The notes under the pieces were generated by a model, which worked only from the letters and a program-made list of their open reading frames with translations, searched no databases and was not told the origin of the DNA. The translations under genes were made by a program, and so were the position numbers. Of a stretch of DNA of 41,621 nt, positions 19,291-27,125 are shown in pieces. The stretch is from an uncultured SAR116 cluster alpha proteobacterium. Lineage in GTDB: Bacteria; Pseudomonadota; Alphaproteobacteria; Puniceispirillales; Marisalimonadaceae. The stretch's first letter is position 1, and each line of letters begins with the position of its first letter. The stretch lies in contig CACMNV010000010.1 of assembly GCA_902615025.1 (NCBI GenBank), forward strand, positions 1 to 41,621, written 5' to 3'.

Positions 19291-20771
19291 GGGTTAAGTC
19301 TATCTAATGTATTTTTAACAACTGCAACATCATCGAAAGGTAAAGTTTCAATTCCTATTGTTTGAGTTTGTTCATGACCTTTTCCTGCAATGATTAAAAC
19401 ATCATCATCTTTTAAAAAACTAATAGCTTTTTTTATTGCAACATCTCTTCCAGGGATTTCAATAGCTATTGGATTATTGTTTATAATGGATTTTCTTATT
19501 AATGATGGATCTTCTGTTCTAGGGTTGTCATCAGTAATTATAGTAAAATCAGAATTTTTAAAAGCTACTTCACCCATTTTTGATCTTTTTTCATGGTCTC
19601 TTTCACCTCCACAACCAAATAATGTATATATCTTCCCACTAACATTCATTTTTTTTACTGCTAATATTGCATTTTCTAAGGCATTTGGAGTGTGAGCGTA
19701 ATCAACAATTATGGTTGCTTTACATAAGGGATGATTAACTATTTGCATTCTTCCTGGGACAGTTTGTAAATACGATAAAGATTTAAAAATAGAATCTTGT
19801 TTTAATCCAAGACCTAAACAAATAGAAGCTGCAGCCAATGCATTATAAATTTGAAAATGTCCAACTAAACCAATGTCGGTTTTGTATAATTTGTTTTTAT
19901 ATAAAATTTCTAACTGCCAAATTTTTTCAATTTTTTTTATTTGGATTAATTTGAGTTCACATTTTTCATTAAATCCAAAATTAACAAATTTGAAATTTTT
20001 GGTTTTAATCTTATTATATAGTTCCATGCCATACTGATCATCTAAGTTAATAGAAACACAAGTTCCATCTTTTAAATAATCAGTGAATAATTTCATTTTA
20101 GCACCGAAATAGTTTGCCATATTTTTATGATAATCTAGATGATCATGAGAGAGATTTGTAAATACAGCTCCATTAAAGTTTATACCATCTAAACGATTTT
20201 GATCTATTCCATGAGAGGAAGCTTCTAATGCAACATATGATATTTGTTTATCATATAATTTTGACAACTGTTTGTTTAATTCACTTGAATCTAAAGTAGT
20301 AAGGTTATTTCTTGTCTTATGGTAATGTTGTTCTGAAGGGTTTCTTATCCCTAAAGTACCAATGGATGCTGACTTTAAGCCATAAAAATTCCATATTTGA
20401 CGACAAAAATCTGTTACAGAAGTTTTACCATTTGTTCCTGTTACAGCAATTATATTTTTTGGTTTTTTATTATAAAACGATGAACATAAATGCGAGTAAA
20501 TTTTAAAGTAATCTCTATTTGTTAACTCTATTACATCTTTACCTTTTTCCTCTTTAGATATTACAATTGATGCACCATTTCTTCGAGCTTCATTAATATA
20601 CAAATTTCCATTAGTTTTGTTTCCTGTAAACGCAAAAAAAATAAATTTTTTTTTTATATTCTTACTATTGTTTGAAATACCATTAATCTCAATATCTTTA
20701 AAATGATCTTCTATGTTTTTAAACTTATCCTTTAAAAAATCGCTTCTATTTATTAATTCCCAAAATTTCAT
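19287..20771 (-). CDS. murE: UDP-MurNAc-L-Ala-D-Glu--meso-diaminopimelate ligase MurE
   Basis: Adds the third residue of the stem peptide. The 494-residue product has the N-terminal SNNSKNIKKKFIFFAFTG segment, the P-loop TGTNGKTS at 111-118, ALEASSHGI and FTNLSHDHLDYHKN, and the motif DNPR at residues 415-418. DNPR is the known discriminator for meso-diaminopimelate rather than lysine, so the peptidoglycan is of the Gram-negative type. The ATG directly follows the ftsI stop with no base between, and the 3' end overlaps murF. Confidence 0.97.
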   Translation of the reverse strand: MKFWELINRSDFLKDKFKNIEDHFKDIEINGISNNSKNIKKKFIFFAFTGNKTNGNLYINEARRNGASIVISKEEKGKDVIELTNRDYFKIYSHLCSSFYNKKPKNIIAVTGTNGKTSVTDFCRQIWNFYGLKSASIGTLGIRNPSEQHYHKTRNNLTTLDSSELNKQLSKLYDKQISYVALEASSHGIDQNRLDGINFNGAVFTNLSHDHLDYHKNMANYFGAKMKLFTDYLKDGTCVSINLDDQYGMELYNKIKTKNFKFVNFGFNEKCELKLIQIKKIEKIWQLEILYKNKLYKTDIGLVGHFQIYNALAAASICLGLGLKQDSIFKSLSYLQTVPGRMQIVNHPLCKATIIVDYAHTPNALENAILAVKKMNVSGKIYTLFGCGGERDHEKRSKMGEVAFKNSDFTIITDDNPRTEDPSLIRKSIINNNPIAIEIPGRDVAIKKAISFLKDDDVLIIAGKGHEQTQTIGIETLPFDDVAVVKNTLDRLNP

Positions 20772-22400
20772 TTAAAGAGTTGCTCCTCTTATTTTATATT
20801 TTTTTAAACCTAATTCAGAAGGGTCTAAATTTAATGGTTCTATTTTTAAAATAGGAGCAATTCTATTTACTAGTTTTCCTATGATTGGTGCAACAACCCA
20901 CCCTGCAGTATTTCTATTAGCTGAGAATTTTTGAGGTTTAGGTCCATCTATAACAATTGTTAAAATGTATTTGGGTTTGTTAATCGGAAATCCTCCAGTA
21001 AAAGCAACAATGTTTTCGGTTTCAGAATATCTTCCATCAATTAATTTCTTTGCAGTCCCAGTCTTTCCCCCTATTGGATAATAGTAACTTTTAGCTAATT
21101 TTCCTGTACCATTTTTGTCATTTACAACCAGATAAAGGATACTTCTCAATTTTCTTGAGGTTTCAGTCGAAAAAACTTGTTTATTTTGGTTTTGAAAAAT
21201 TTTTGTTTTCAATAATGTAGGTGTAATTGATTTTCCTCCATTTAATGCTACTGATGTTGCCTTAGCTAAATGAAGTGGTGATATTTGTATTCCATAACCA
21301 TATGATTTAGACATAAGTGAAGAAATATGAACTTGTTTATTAATGTTAGGTATTGAAGTCTCTATAATTTCAACATTAACTTTGTCAAGGAAACCTAACA
21401 AATTAAAATATTTGTCTTGAACTGTATGCCCCAGTGAACTTGCTATTTTTGCAGTCCCAATATTGCTAGAATGAACAATAATTTCTGGCAAATTAATTGG
21501 AAAATTAATTTTTTTAATATCACTAATCTTTTGTGATTTGCTGACAAAAATAGGTGAAGAAACATCTATTAATTGATTATCTTTTCCATTTTCAATCGCC
21601 ATTGCAGCAGTAAAAATTTTTAAAGTTGACCCTAACTCATAAAGTCCTTTTGTTGCGTTATTGAAAACTTGTTTTTCTGAGAGATTATTATTTATATTAT
21701 TATCATAATCTGGAAGGGAGATTATACTCTTTATTTTTCCATTATTCGCATTCATTATTATTCCTGCTCCTCCAGAAGCCTGAAATTTAATGATCTGTTC
21801 TAATAACAGTTGTTTAAAAATATTTTGAATTCCACTATCAATAGATAAGTGAATGTTTTTTGAAGATGAAAGTTCATTATTTAGCTTTTTTTCAACTCCA
21901 GATATCCCTTTTCCATCAACGTCTACTTTCCCAATGACATGTGAAGCTAGAGATTTTCCAGGATATTTTCTAACATAGCTTTCTTCTATTTTAATACCTG
22001 GTTCTCCAATCTTAAGAATTTTATTATAATCTTTGAGTGATATATTTTTCTTCACTTTTAAATATTTTAAGTTTGAAGATAATTTATCTTTAAAATGAAT
22101 ATTTATTTCATTACCAAAAATTTTTTTTAATTCTGTCTCAAACTTTTTAGGTTTTCTTAAAACACTTGGGTTAACAATAAGGTCGTATTTTCTTATTGTT
22201 GTTGCAATCAAATATCCATTATTATCATAAATATTACCTCTTATTTGTGATTTTTTTTCTGTAATTTTAAGATTAGATTGTTTATTTATTTTTTCTTGAG
22301 GCTTTATCATAAGCATTGAAAATGCAACGCCAAAATAAATTATAAAAAAAGATGAAGAGCATATTAAAAGCTTAAATTTAATTTTTTTTATGTTTTCCAT
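20772..22400 (-). CDS. ftsI: Septal transpeptidase FtsI (penicillin-binding protein 3)
   Basis: Cross-links septal peptidoglycan in partnership with FtsW. The 542-residue product has a short cytoplasmic tail, one membrane anchor at about residues 12-32, a PBP dimer domain (RGNIYDNNGYLIATT) and a transpeptidase domain with the catalytic S258-T-L-K261, the S311-S-N313 motif and K446-T-G448. The usual neighbour upstream is ftsL; here ftsZ intervenes, with only three bases between the ftsZ stop and this ATG. murE follows without a gap. The protein itself looks ordinary. Confidence 0.95.
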   Translation of the reverse strand: MENIKKIKFKLLICSSSFFIIYFGVAFSMLMIKPQEKINKQSNLKITEKKSQIRGNIYDNNGYLIATTIRKYDLIVNPSVLRKPKKFETELKKIFGNEINIHFKDKLSSNLKYLKVKKNISLKDYNKILKIGEPGIKIEESYVRKYPGKSLASHVIGKVDVDGKGISGVEKKLNNELSSSKNIHLSIDSGIQNIFKQLLLEQIIKFQASGGAGIIMNANNGKIKSIISLPDYDNNINNNLSEKQVFNNATKGLYELGSTLKIFTAAMAIENGKDNQLIDVSSPIFVSKSQKISDIKKINFPINLPEIIVHSSNIGTAKIASSLGHTVQDKYFNLLGFLDKVNVEIIETSIPNINKQVHISSLMSKSYGYGIQISPLHLAKATSVALNGGKSITPTLLKTKIFQNQNKQVFSTETSRKLRSILYLVVNDKNGTGKLAKSYYYPIGGKTGTAKKLIDGRYSETENIVAFTGGFPINKPKYILTIVIDGPKPQKFSANRNTAGWVVAPIIGKLVNRIAPILKIEPLNLDPSELGLKKYKIRGATL

Positions 22401-22403
22401 TTG

Positions 22404-23912
22404 TCAATTTGCTTGCCTTCTTAAAAAAGCTGGTATTTCTAGAACATCATCTAAATTATCACGTTTCTCATTTTCATCTATGTCAAGTAAGCTAATTTGT
22501 TCATTATTATTTTCTGATTTAATTGGGTTTTCGTTAAGATTTATAAGAGGCTTTTCTTCATTATTCTTCTCATTTTTAACCACATCTTTTAATGGATAGA
22601 CTTCATTATCTTTTTCTAACTTTTCTAAAATGTTTTTATTTTTATTATTTGAAAATAAATTAGAAATTTTTTTCAAGAATTGATTTTCTTCTGTTACATT
22701 TTCTGCAACATCATTTTTTTTATTAAAAATATCTGATAATTCCTTTTCTTTAGTTTCTAAAAATGTCAAAGAATCTTTTTCAGGTTCTGCTGTAGTTTTT
22801 TCTGAAACTGAGATTTTATTGAGATCTGCTATCTTTGATTCTAAATCTATTTGTCCTTTAATTTTTGAACTATGATCATCAATTTCACTTGCCTCAGTTT
22901 GAGTTATTTTTCTATCAATTACTACCTCAGATTTAATTGATTGGTTGATATTGATACCTGTAGCTACTACAGAAACGTTAATAATTCCATCAAGGCTTTC
23001 ATCAATAGACGAACCAAAGATGATATTCGCATTTTCATTTACTTTTGCTCTGATTAATGACGCTGCTTCATCAACTTCAAATAATGCTAAATCTAAACCA
23101 CCTTTTATATTTAATAAAATTGATGATGCTCCATCTATTGAAGAATTATCAAGTAACGGATTGTTTAGAGCCATTTCTGCTGCTATTTTAGCTCGATTTT
23201 CTCCTGAATGCTCTCCAGTCCCCATCATGGCTTGTCCTTTATTTTTCATAATGGTTTTTATATCTGAAAAATCTAGATTTATCATTCCTGGTGAAGTTAT
23301 CAAATCAGTTATTCCTATAATTCCCTGATAAAGGACATCATCAGCCAATTGGAAAGCTTCTGAAAATGTTGTTTTATCATTTGCTATTCGAAAAAGATTT
23401 TGGTTTGGAATCACAATTAATGTATCAACTGAATTCTCTAATTTTTCTAGTCCAATTAATGCTGTTTCCATTCTTTTTTTACCTTCAAAATCAAAAGGTT
23501 TTGTAACAACTGCAATAGTAAGAATACCTTTTTCTTTTGCTTTTTGGGCAATGATCGGTGCGGCGCCAGTTCCTGTTCCTCCTCCCATTCCTGTTGCAAT
23601 GAAAAGCATGTTTACATCCTCAAGCTCCATCATAATCTCATCTATAGTCTCATGAGCAGCTTGTTCTCCAATCGTATAATCAGAACCTGCTCCTAATCCA
23701 TTGGTAAGTTCTTTGCCAAGTTGTATTTGTGTTTTTGCCATGCTTCTCGATAATGCTTGTCCATCTGTGTTTGCTACTAAGAAGTTTATGTTATTAACTT
23801 TCGAGTTAATCATTGTGTTAACTGCATTGCATCCTGCTCCTCCAACTCCAATTACTGAAATCTTTGGTTGAACATTTTCAATATTTTGAGGTATTGATAA
23901 ATTTAAATTCAT
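22404..23912 (-). CDS. ftsZ: Cell division GTPase FtsZ, in an unusual position
   Basis: Tubulin-like GTPase that forms the Z ring. The 502-residue product has ISVIGVGGAGCNAVN near the N-terminus, the tubulin signature GGGTGTG at residues 110-116, the T7 loop segment GMINLDFSDIK, a long low-complexity linker (about residues 325-490, rich in Glu, Lys and Asn) and the conserved C-terminal peptide IPAFLRRQAN that binds FtsA. A strong AAAAGGAG ribosome binding site precedes the ATG. The gene lies 15 bases after ftsL and 3 bases before ftsI, instead of between ftsA and lpxC where the class normally has it. No second copy is present in the window. Confidence 0.98.
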   Translation of the reverse strand: MNLNLSIPQNIENVQPKISVIGVGGAGCNAVNTMINSKVNNINFLVANTDGQALSRSMAKTQIQLGKELTNGLGAGSDYTIGEQAAHETIDEIMMELEDVNMLFIATGMGGGTGTGAAPIIAQKAKEKGILTIAVVTKPFDFEGKKRMETALIGLEKLENSVDTLIVIPNQNLFRIANDKTTFSEAFQLADDVLYQGIIGITDLITSPGMINLDFSDIKTIMKNKGQAMMGTGEHSGENRAKIAAEMALNNPLLDNSSIDGASSILLNIKGGLDLALFEVDEAASLIRAKVNENANIIFGSSIDESLDGIINVSVVATGININQSIKSEVVIDRKITQTEASEIDDHSSKIKGQIDLESKIADLNKISVSEKTTAEPEKDSLTFLETKEKELSDIFNKKNDVAENVTEENQFLKKISNLFSNNKNKNILEKLEKDNEVYPLKDVVKNEKNNEEKPLINLNENPIKSENNNEQISLLDIDENEKRDNLDDVLEIPAFLRRQAN

Positions 23913-23927
23913 ATTGATGCTCCTTTT

Positions 23928-24218
23928 CTAATTTTTTTCAAAATATAATTTTGAGATATCGTTTATATTCCAGATATCTGAGGGTAAAATTTCTTTCATA
24001 TTAAATTGTTGCTTTGCAATTGATTGAAGTCTTTCAGGTCTTGATAAATATGCAAGTTCAGCCTTTATAAGTTTTATATTTTGTTTTTTTTCTGAAATTA
24101 AATTATTTAATTTTAAAATTTCTTTTTCTTTTTGATGATAATTTTTTTTTATCTCATAATTAAAAAAAACCATACCTAATACAGAGATTAATAATAATAT
24201 ATGATTTATTTTAATCAT
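23928..24218 (-). CDS. ftsL: Cell division protein FtsL
   Basis: A small bitopic divisome protein that, with FtsB and FtsQ, activates FtsW-FtsI. The 96-residue product has one membrane segment at about residues 5-20, then a heptad-rich coiled-coil stretch (about 25-58) and the segment LAYLSRPERLQSIA, the typical FtsL pattern of Leu, then Arg-Pro-Glu-Arg-Leu. The identification relies on size, topology, this motif and position after rsmH, whose stop its ATG overlaps (ATGA). The next gene is ftsZ, not ftsI. Confidence 0.88.
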   Translation of the reverse strand: MIKINHILLLISVLGMVFFNYEIKKNYHQKEKEILKLNNLISEKKQNIKLIKAELAYLSRPERLQSIAKQQFNMKEILPSDIWNINDISKLYFEKN

Positions 24219-25192
24219 GCTGCGGCCTCATGCTTAAAAACAGGACTAAACTTTGTTCTTTTGGCAATTCTTAATTTTGCAGATTTTGCCTTACGATTAA
24301 TTTTAATTTCATCATCAGAAGGGATTATTGGTTTTTTTGTAATTATTTCAAAGCTTTGTCTTAAATTTTCGTTAGGAGGTAAAAATTTTGAAATAACCAA
24401 CTTAGATTTACCCTGACATTCATTAAGAAAATTTTTAACAATTCTATCTTCTTTTGAATGAAAAGATACTACACATAAAATGCCTCCATATGTTAAAAAC
24501 TTTTCTGATGCAATTAATCCTTTGTTAAGCTCAGTTATTTCATCATTTATGAACATTCTAATTGCTTGAAAAGATTTTGTAGCTTTATCAATTTTTTTCT
24601 TTTTACCAGGTACTGATTTTCTGATAATGTCTGCAAGTTCTAGAGTAGATGTAATTGGTGTTATTCCTCTAAATTTTACAATGTTTCGAGCAATTCTTCT
24701 TGAAAAAACTTCATCTCCAAAGTTATAAAAAATGTTAGATAACATTTCAGCGCTATAATTATTAATAACCTCAAAAGCTTTTATGCCTTCTTTTGACATT
24801 CTCATATCTAAAGGACCATCAAGTTTGAATGAAAATCCTCGATGTTTTTTTGTTAATTGTAAATTTGAAACACCTAAATCGAATATCATGGCTCTGATTT
24901 TCTTTTTAGAATTATTGGTTTCAGAGAGCATATCGTCAATTTCTGAGAATTTTTTTTGGAAAAATTTAAATCTATTTTTGTATTTCTCTTTTAATTTATT
25001 TGCGTATTTCAAAACTTCTGGATCTCTATCAAATCCATAAACATCACAATTAGTATTTTCTAAAATAGCAGTGCTATATCCACCTAATCCAAAAGTAGCG
25101 TCAATAATGACCCCATTAGTAATCTTATATTTTTTTAAATTTTCTAAAATTTTATCTAGTAATACTGGTACGTGTTCTAGAAAATTATTCAT
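24215..25192 (-). CDS. rsmH: 16S rRNA m4C1402 methyltransferase RsmH (MraW)
   Basis: Methylates N4 of C1402 in 16S rRNA using S-adenosylmethionine. The product shows HVPVLLDKILENL at the N-terminus, the SAM loop DATFGLGGYSTAIL, DLGVSNLQL, the FKLDGPLDMRM motif, the SFQAIRMFINDE segment and VVSFHSKEDRIVK, all hallmarks of the family. The frame is open from a GTG at 25201, but the ATG at 25192 is preferred: it gives 325 residues starting MNNFLEHVP and an 8-base overlap with mraZ, with a GTAGGTG ribosome binding site. The 3' end overlaps ftsL by four bases. Confidence 0.95.
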   Translation of the reverse strand: MNNFLEHVPVLLDKILENLKKYKITNGVIIDATFGLGGYSTAILENTNCDVYGFDRDPEVLKYANKLKEKYKNRFKFFQKKFSEIDDMLSETNNSKKKIRAMIFDLGVSNLQLTKKHRGFSFKLDGPLDMRMSKEGIKAFEVINNYSAEMLSNIFYNFGDEVFSRRIARNIVKFRGITPITSTLELADIIRKSVPGKKKKIDKATKSFQAIRMFINDEITELNKGLIASEKFLTYGGILCVVSFHSKEDRIVKNFLNECQGKSKLVISKFLPPNENLRQSFEIITKKPIIPSDDEIKINRKAKSAKLRIAKRTKFSPVFKHEAAA

Positions 25193-25646
25193 TAGATACA
25201 CCTACTTTTTTATTAAGTATTAATTTTGGTGGTCCGCTAGATTGTAGGATTTTTTGGGTATTTTGATATTCTTTTTCATATTGAATATCTGACCAAATCA
25301 TAAAAGATTTACCAATGCCTGCAAAAACAGCAATATCATCAATATTTGCATAAGATAAAAGGGATTCTGGGATATTAATCCTGCCCTCATTATCGTATTT
25401 GATTTCAAAAGAGTCAGCCATCATCATTCTTAGTATAGAAGCATCTTTTGACATAGTGTCAATTTCATCAATAGCTTCCACGTATTGACTAATTCTTTTA
25501 AGTGTAGTGCCTTCTATACATTTGAATTGTAAACTTTTAAATAAAATTAATGAGCCTCCTTCTAAATCAAGATATGTTCTAAAGTTTCTGGGCACAGATA
25601 CTCTGCCCTTTTTATCAATTTTATTATGAGAGGTTGATAAAAACAT
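25185..25646 (-). CDS. mraZ: Transcriptional regulator MraZ
   Basis: An AbrB-fold DNA-binding protein that usually leads the dcw cluster and controls its own promoter. The 153-residue product has two MraZ repeats, each with a D-x-x-G-R motif: DKKGRVSVPRNFR near residue 11 and DNEGRINIPESLL near residue 86. Four TGGGA boxes at 10-base spacing lie 36-70 bases upstream of its ATG, the expected kind of MraZ target. The gene heads the long minus-strand operon with rsmH overlapping its end, and rnpB lies upstream on the same strand. Confidence 0.95.
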   Translation of the reverse strand: MFLSTSHNKIDKKGRVSVPRNFRTYLDLEGGSLILFKSLQFKCIEGTTLKRISQYVEAIDEIDTMSKDASILRMMMADSFEIKYDNEGRINIPESLLSYANIDDIAVFAGIGKSFMIWSDIQYEKEYQNTQKILQSSGPPKLILNKKVGVSNE

Positions 25647-25681
25647 AATAATTTCATAAATTGATCACAATATTAATATTT

Positions 25682-25716
25682 TGGGATAGCATGGGATTTA
25701 TTGGGAGTCAATGGGA
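25682..25716. promoter_or_regulatory. MraZ-box operator: four TGGGA repeats at 10-bp spacing
   Basis: TGGGA occurs at 25682-25686, 25692-25696, 25702-25706 and 25712-25716 on the plus strand, each separated by exactly five bases. MraZ is known to bind direct TGGGN-type repeats with 5-base spacers in front of mraZ in several bacteria, so this is very probably the autoregulatory operator of the dcw operon. Read along the mraZ coding strand the boxes are TCCCA, so their orientation should be compared with known operators. Confidence 0.85.
25689..25711 (-). promoter_or_regulatory. Weak candidate mraZ promoter inside the MraZ boxes
   Basis: On the minus strand TTGACT (25711-25706) is followed after 17 bases by TATCCC starting near 25688. 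The -35 hexamer is good and the -10 is poor. If used, it lies directly under the TGGGA boxes, which would explain repression by MraZ. Confidence 0.3.
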
Positions 25717-25732
25717 AAATTTATTTTTTAAA

Positions 25733-26055
25733 AGAGAGCTTATAAGCCGGATTCTGTTAAATGTGATAATTCATCTTAAAAAGTTTTTACAAACTTTTTT
25801 TAGCGGCCTACCCAGAAACGTTCAGGAAAAACATAGTTTCTTCTATTTGGCCTTGCTCCAAATGGGGTTTACAATGCCAATTGTATTACTACAATTGCGG
25901 TGAGCTCTTACCATCACCTTTTCAACCTTACCTAAATGGCGGTATATTTTCTGTTGCACTATCCCTAGGGTTTCCCCTGCTGGGTGTTATCCAGCATTTT
26001 CTTCCTGTGGAGTCCGGACTTTCCTCTGCAACGCAGCTATCACCAAGCTCTCTTA
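25733..26055 (-). ncRNA. rnpB: RNase P RNA, bacterial class A
   Basis: The catalytic RNA that removes 5' leaders from tRNA precursors. Read on the minus strand it begins AAGAGAGCTTGG, which pairs with ATAAGCTCTCTT at the 3' end to form helix P1. Universally conserved blocks are present in order: GAGGAAAGTCCGGACTCC (about 26024-26007), a GGGATAGTGCAACAGA-type segment, GGTAAGGTTGAAAAGGTG and GGTAAGAGCTCACCGC in the central region, and ACAGAATCCGGCTTATA near the 3' end. The ends are estimated from the P1 helix to within a few bases. No strong intrinsic terminator follows; the gene runs towards mraZ on the same strand, 86 bases away. Confidence 0.96.
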
Positions 26056-26063
26056 GATTCATT

Positions 26064-26069
26064 ATTATA
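26064..26069 (-). promoter_or_regulatory. Candidate -10 element of rnpB
   Basis: A perfect TATAAT on the minus strand lies 8 bases before the inferred 5' end of the RNase P RNA, the right distance for transcription initiation. A TTGCAT upstream is only 14 bases away, so the -35 element is unclear. Confidence 0.45.
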
Positions 26070-26102
26070 TATTATTTTATAATATGCAATTTTAGTGATT
26101 CA

Positions 26103-26825
26103 TTATTTATTATGATTTTTTCTAATATATTCCCATGATTTATTAATCATTTTTACGTAATGATTATTTTTTTCTACAAATTCTATTGGTTGTCCTTTTG
26201 CTATTAAAACATCAGGATGATGTCTTTTTAAAAGAGTTATCCTTTTTTTATTAATTTGATCTATCGGATCGTTAATACTTGATTGCAAGACAATGTAAGG
26301 ATCATTTTCATTATTTGAGTAAATTTCTATTAATAAATTAAATTTTGTTTTGTCAAAACCAAATATATCAGAAACTTTTTTAAGAAAATCTTTTTCTTCA
26401 ACCGTGATACTACCATCAGATATTGCGATTGAAAATAACAAATGAATAAGATTTTCAAGTATAGAAGAATTTGGTTTAAATAATTGTGCAAGTTGTCTTG
26501 CATAGCTCTCAAAACCATGAACTGATTGTTTTGCAAAGTTCCAGACTCTTTCAACATTCCTTAACTCATTCTGATTTATAATTAAACCCTTTTTAAAAGC
26601 ATCTAGTTCTTGATCTGAAACAATTCCATCTGCCTTGGCCATTTTTGCAGACAATGCAATAATTCCAATTGTAAAATTAACTTGTTTAACAGCAATACTC
26701 TCCGGTAGTTTTTTTTTGTTAAATTTATCAATAGCATGACCAGCAAAAATCCCTAATAGTCCACCTAATGGACCTCCAACAACAAAGCCACTAGTTCCTC
26801 CAAAAATTTTCCCCCATATACTCAT
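26103..26825 (-). CDS. TerB and J-domain protein, DjlA-like co-chaperone
   Basis: A 240-residue protein with three parts: a glycine-rich hydrophobic N-terminus (GGTSGFVVGGPLGGLLGIFAGHAID, residues about 9-33) that may contact the membrane, a central helical TerB-like domain (MAKADGIVSDQELDAF and AISDGSITVEEKDFL, the paired acidic TerB repeats), and a C-terminal J domain with the HPD tripeptide in LLKRHHPDVL that stimulates DnaK. This is the DjlA architecture, although the N-terminal segment is less clearly a membrane anchor than in E. coli DjlA. The gene is divergent from the tusA-like gene and lies upstream of rnpB on the same strand. A regulatory role for DnaK at the membrane is inferred from the family. 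Confidence 0.85.
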   Translation of the reverse strand: MSIWGKIFGGTSGFVVGGPLGGLLGIFAGHAIDKFNKKKLPESIAVKQVNFTIGIIALSAKMAKADGIVSDQELDAFKKGLIINQNELRNVERVWNFAKQSVHGFESYARQLAQLFKPNSSILENLIHLLFSIAISDGSITVEEKDFLKKVSDIFGFDKTKFNLLIEIYSNNENDPYIVLQSSINDPIDQINKKRITLLKRHHPDVLIAKGQPIEFVEKNNHYVKMINKSWEYIRKNHNK

Positions 26826-26850
26826 TGTAATAATAATTATAGCATTTAAC

Positions 26851-26880
26851 TTGATAACATTATAACAAGTTTAATATTAT
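26851..26880 (+). promoter_or_regulatory. Candidate promoter of the tusA-plsC operon
   Basis: TTGATA at 26851-26856 and TATTAT at 26875-26880 are separated by 18 bases; each is one base off consensus. Initiation would fall near 26887, ten bases before the CGGAG ribosome binding site of the TusA-like gene. Confidence 0.4.
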
Positions 26881-26906
26881 AAAATAAACTTAACTGCGGA
26901 GTAATT

Positions 26907-27122
26907 TTGAAAAAATCAGATTTTACTGGATTAAAGTGTCCACTTCCAGTTTTAAAAGCAAAAAGAGTCATAAAAAAAATGAAACAAGGAGAAACTCATC
27001 AATTTCTTTCTGATGATCCAGGGAGTCCAATTGATTTTTCACACTTATGTGAAGTTGAGAATTTAGAATTGAATTTTGTAAAAACAAATGGGATATATTT
27101 ATTTGATATTAGGAAACGATAG
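26907..27122 (+). CDS. TusA/SirA-family sulfur carrier protein (TTG start)
   Basis: A 71-residue protein of the TusA family, which carries persulfide sulfur on one cysteine to partners in tRNA thiolation or other sulfur routes. The family signature is present: DFTGLKCPLPVLKAK, with the active cysteine in CPLP near residue 11, followed by the SDDPGS segment. It begins with TTG, supported by CGGAG five bases upstream; there is no in-frame ATG before the signature. The gene starts a plus-strand group with plsC three bases downstream. Which partner it serves cannot be read from this context; the tusBCDE genes are not in the window. Confidence 0.87.
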   Translation: MKKSDFTGLKCPLPVLKAKRVIKKMKQGETHQFLSDDPGSPIDFSHLCEVENLELNFVKTNGIYLFDIRKR

Positions 27123-27125
27123 AAA

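Noticed and set aside
22945-23328. A 127-codon plus-strand open frame
   Set aside because: It is antisense to the conserved core of ftsZ and has no ribosome binding site or recognisable motif.
25661-26138. Two plus-strand open frames over this region, of 80 and 85 codons
   Set aside because: They lie on the antisense strand of the RNase P RNA gene, whose conserved blocks and P1 helix account for the sequence.
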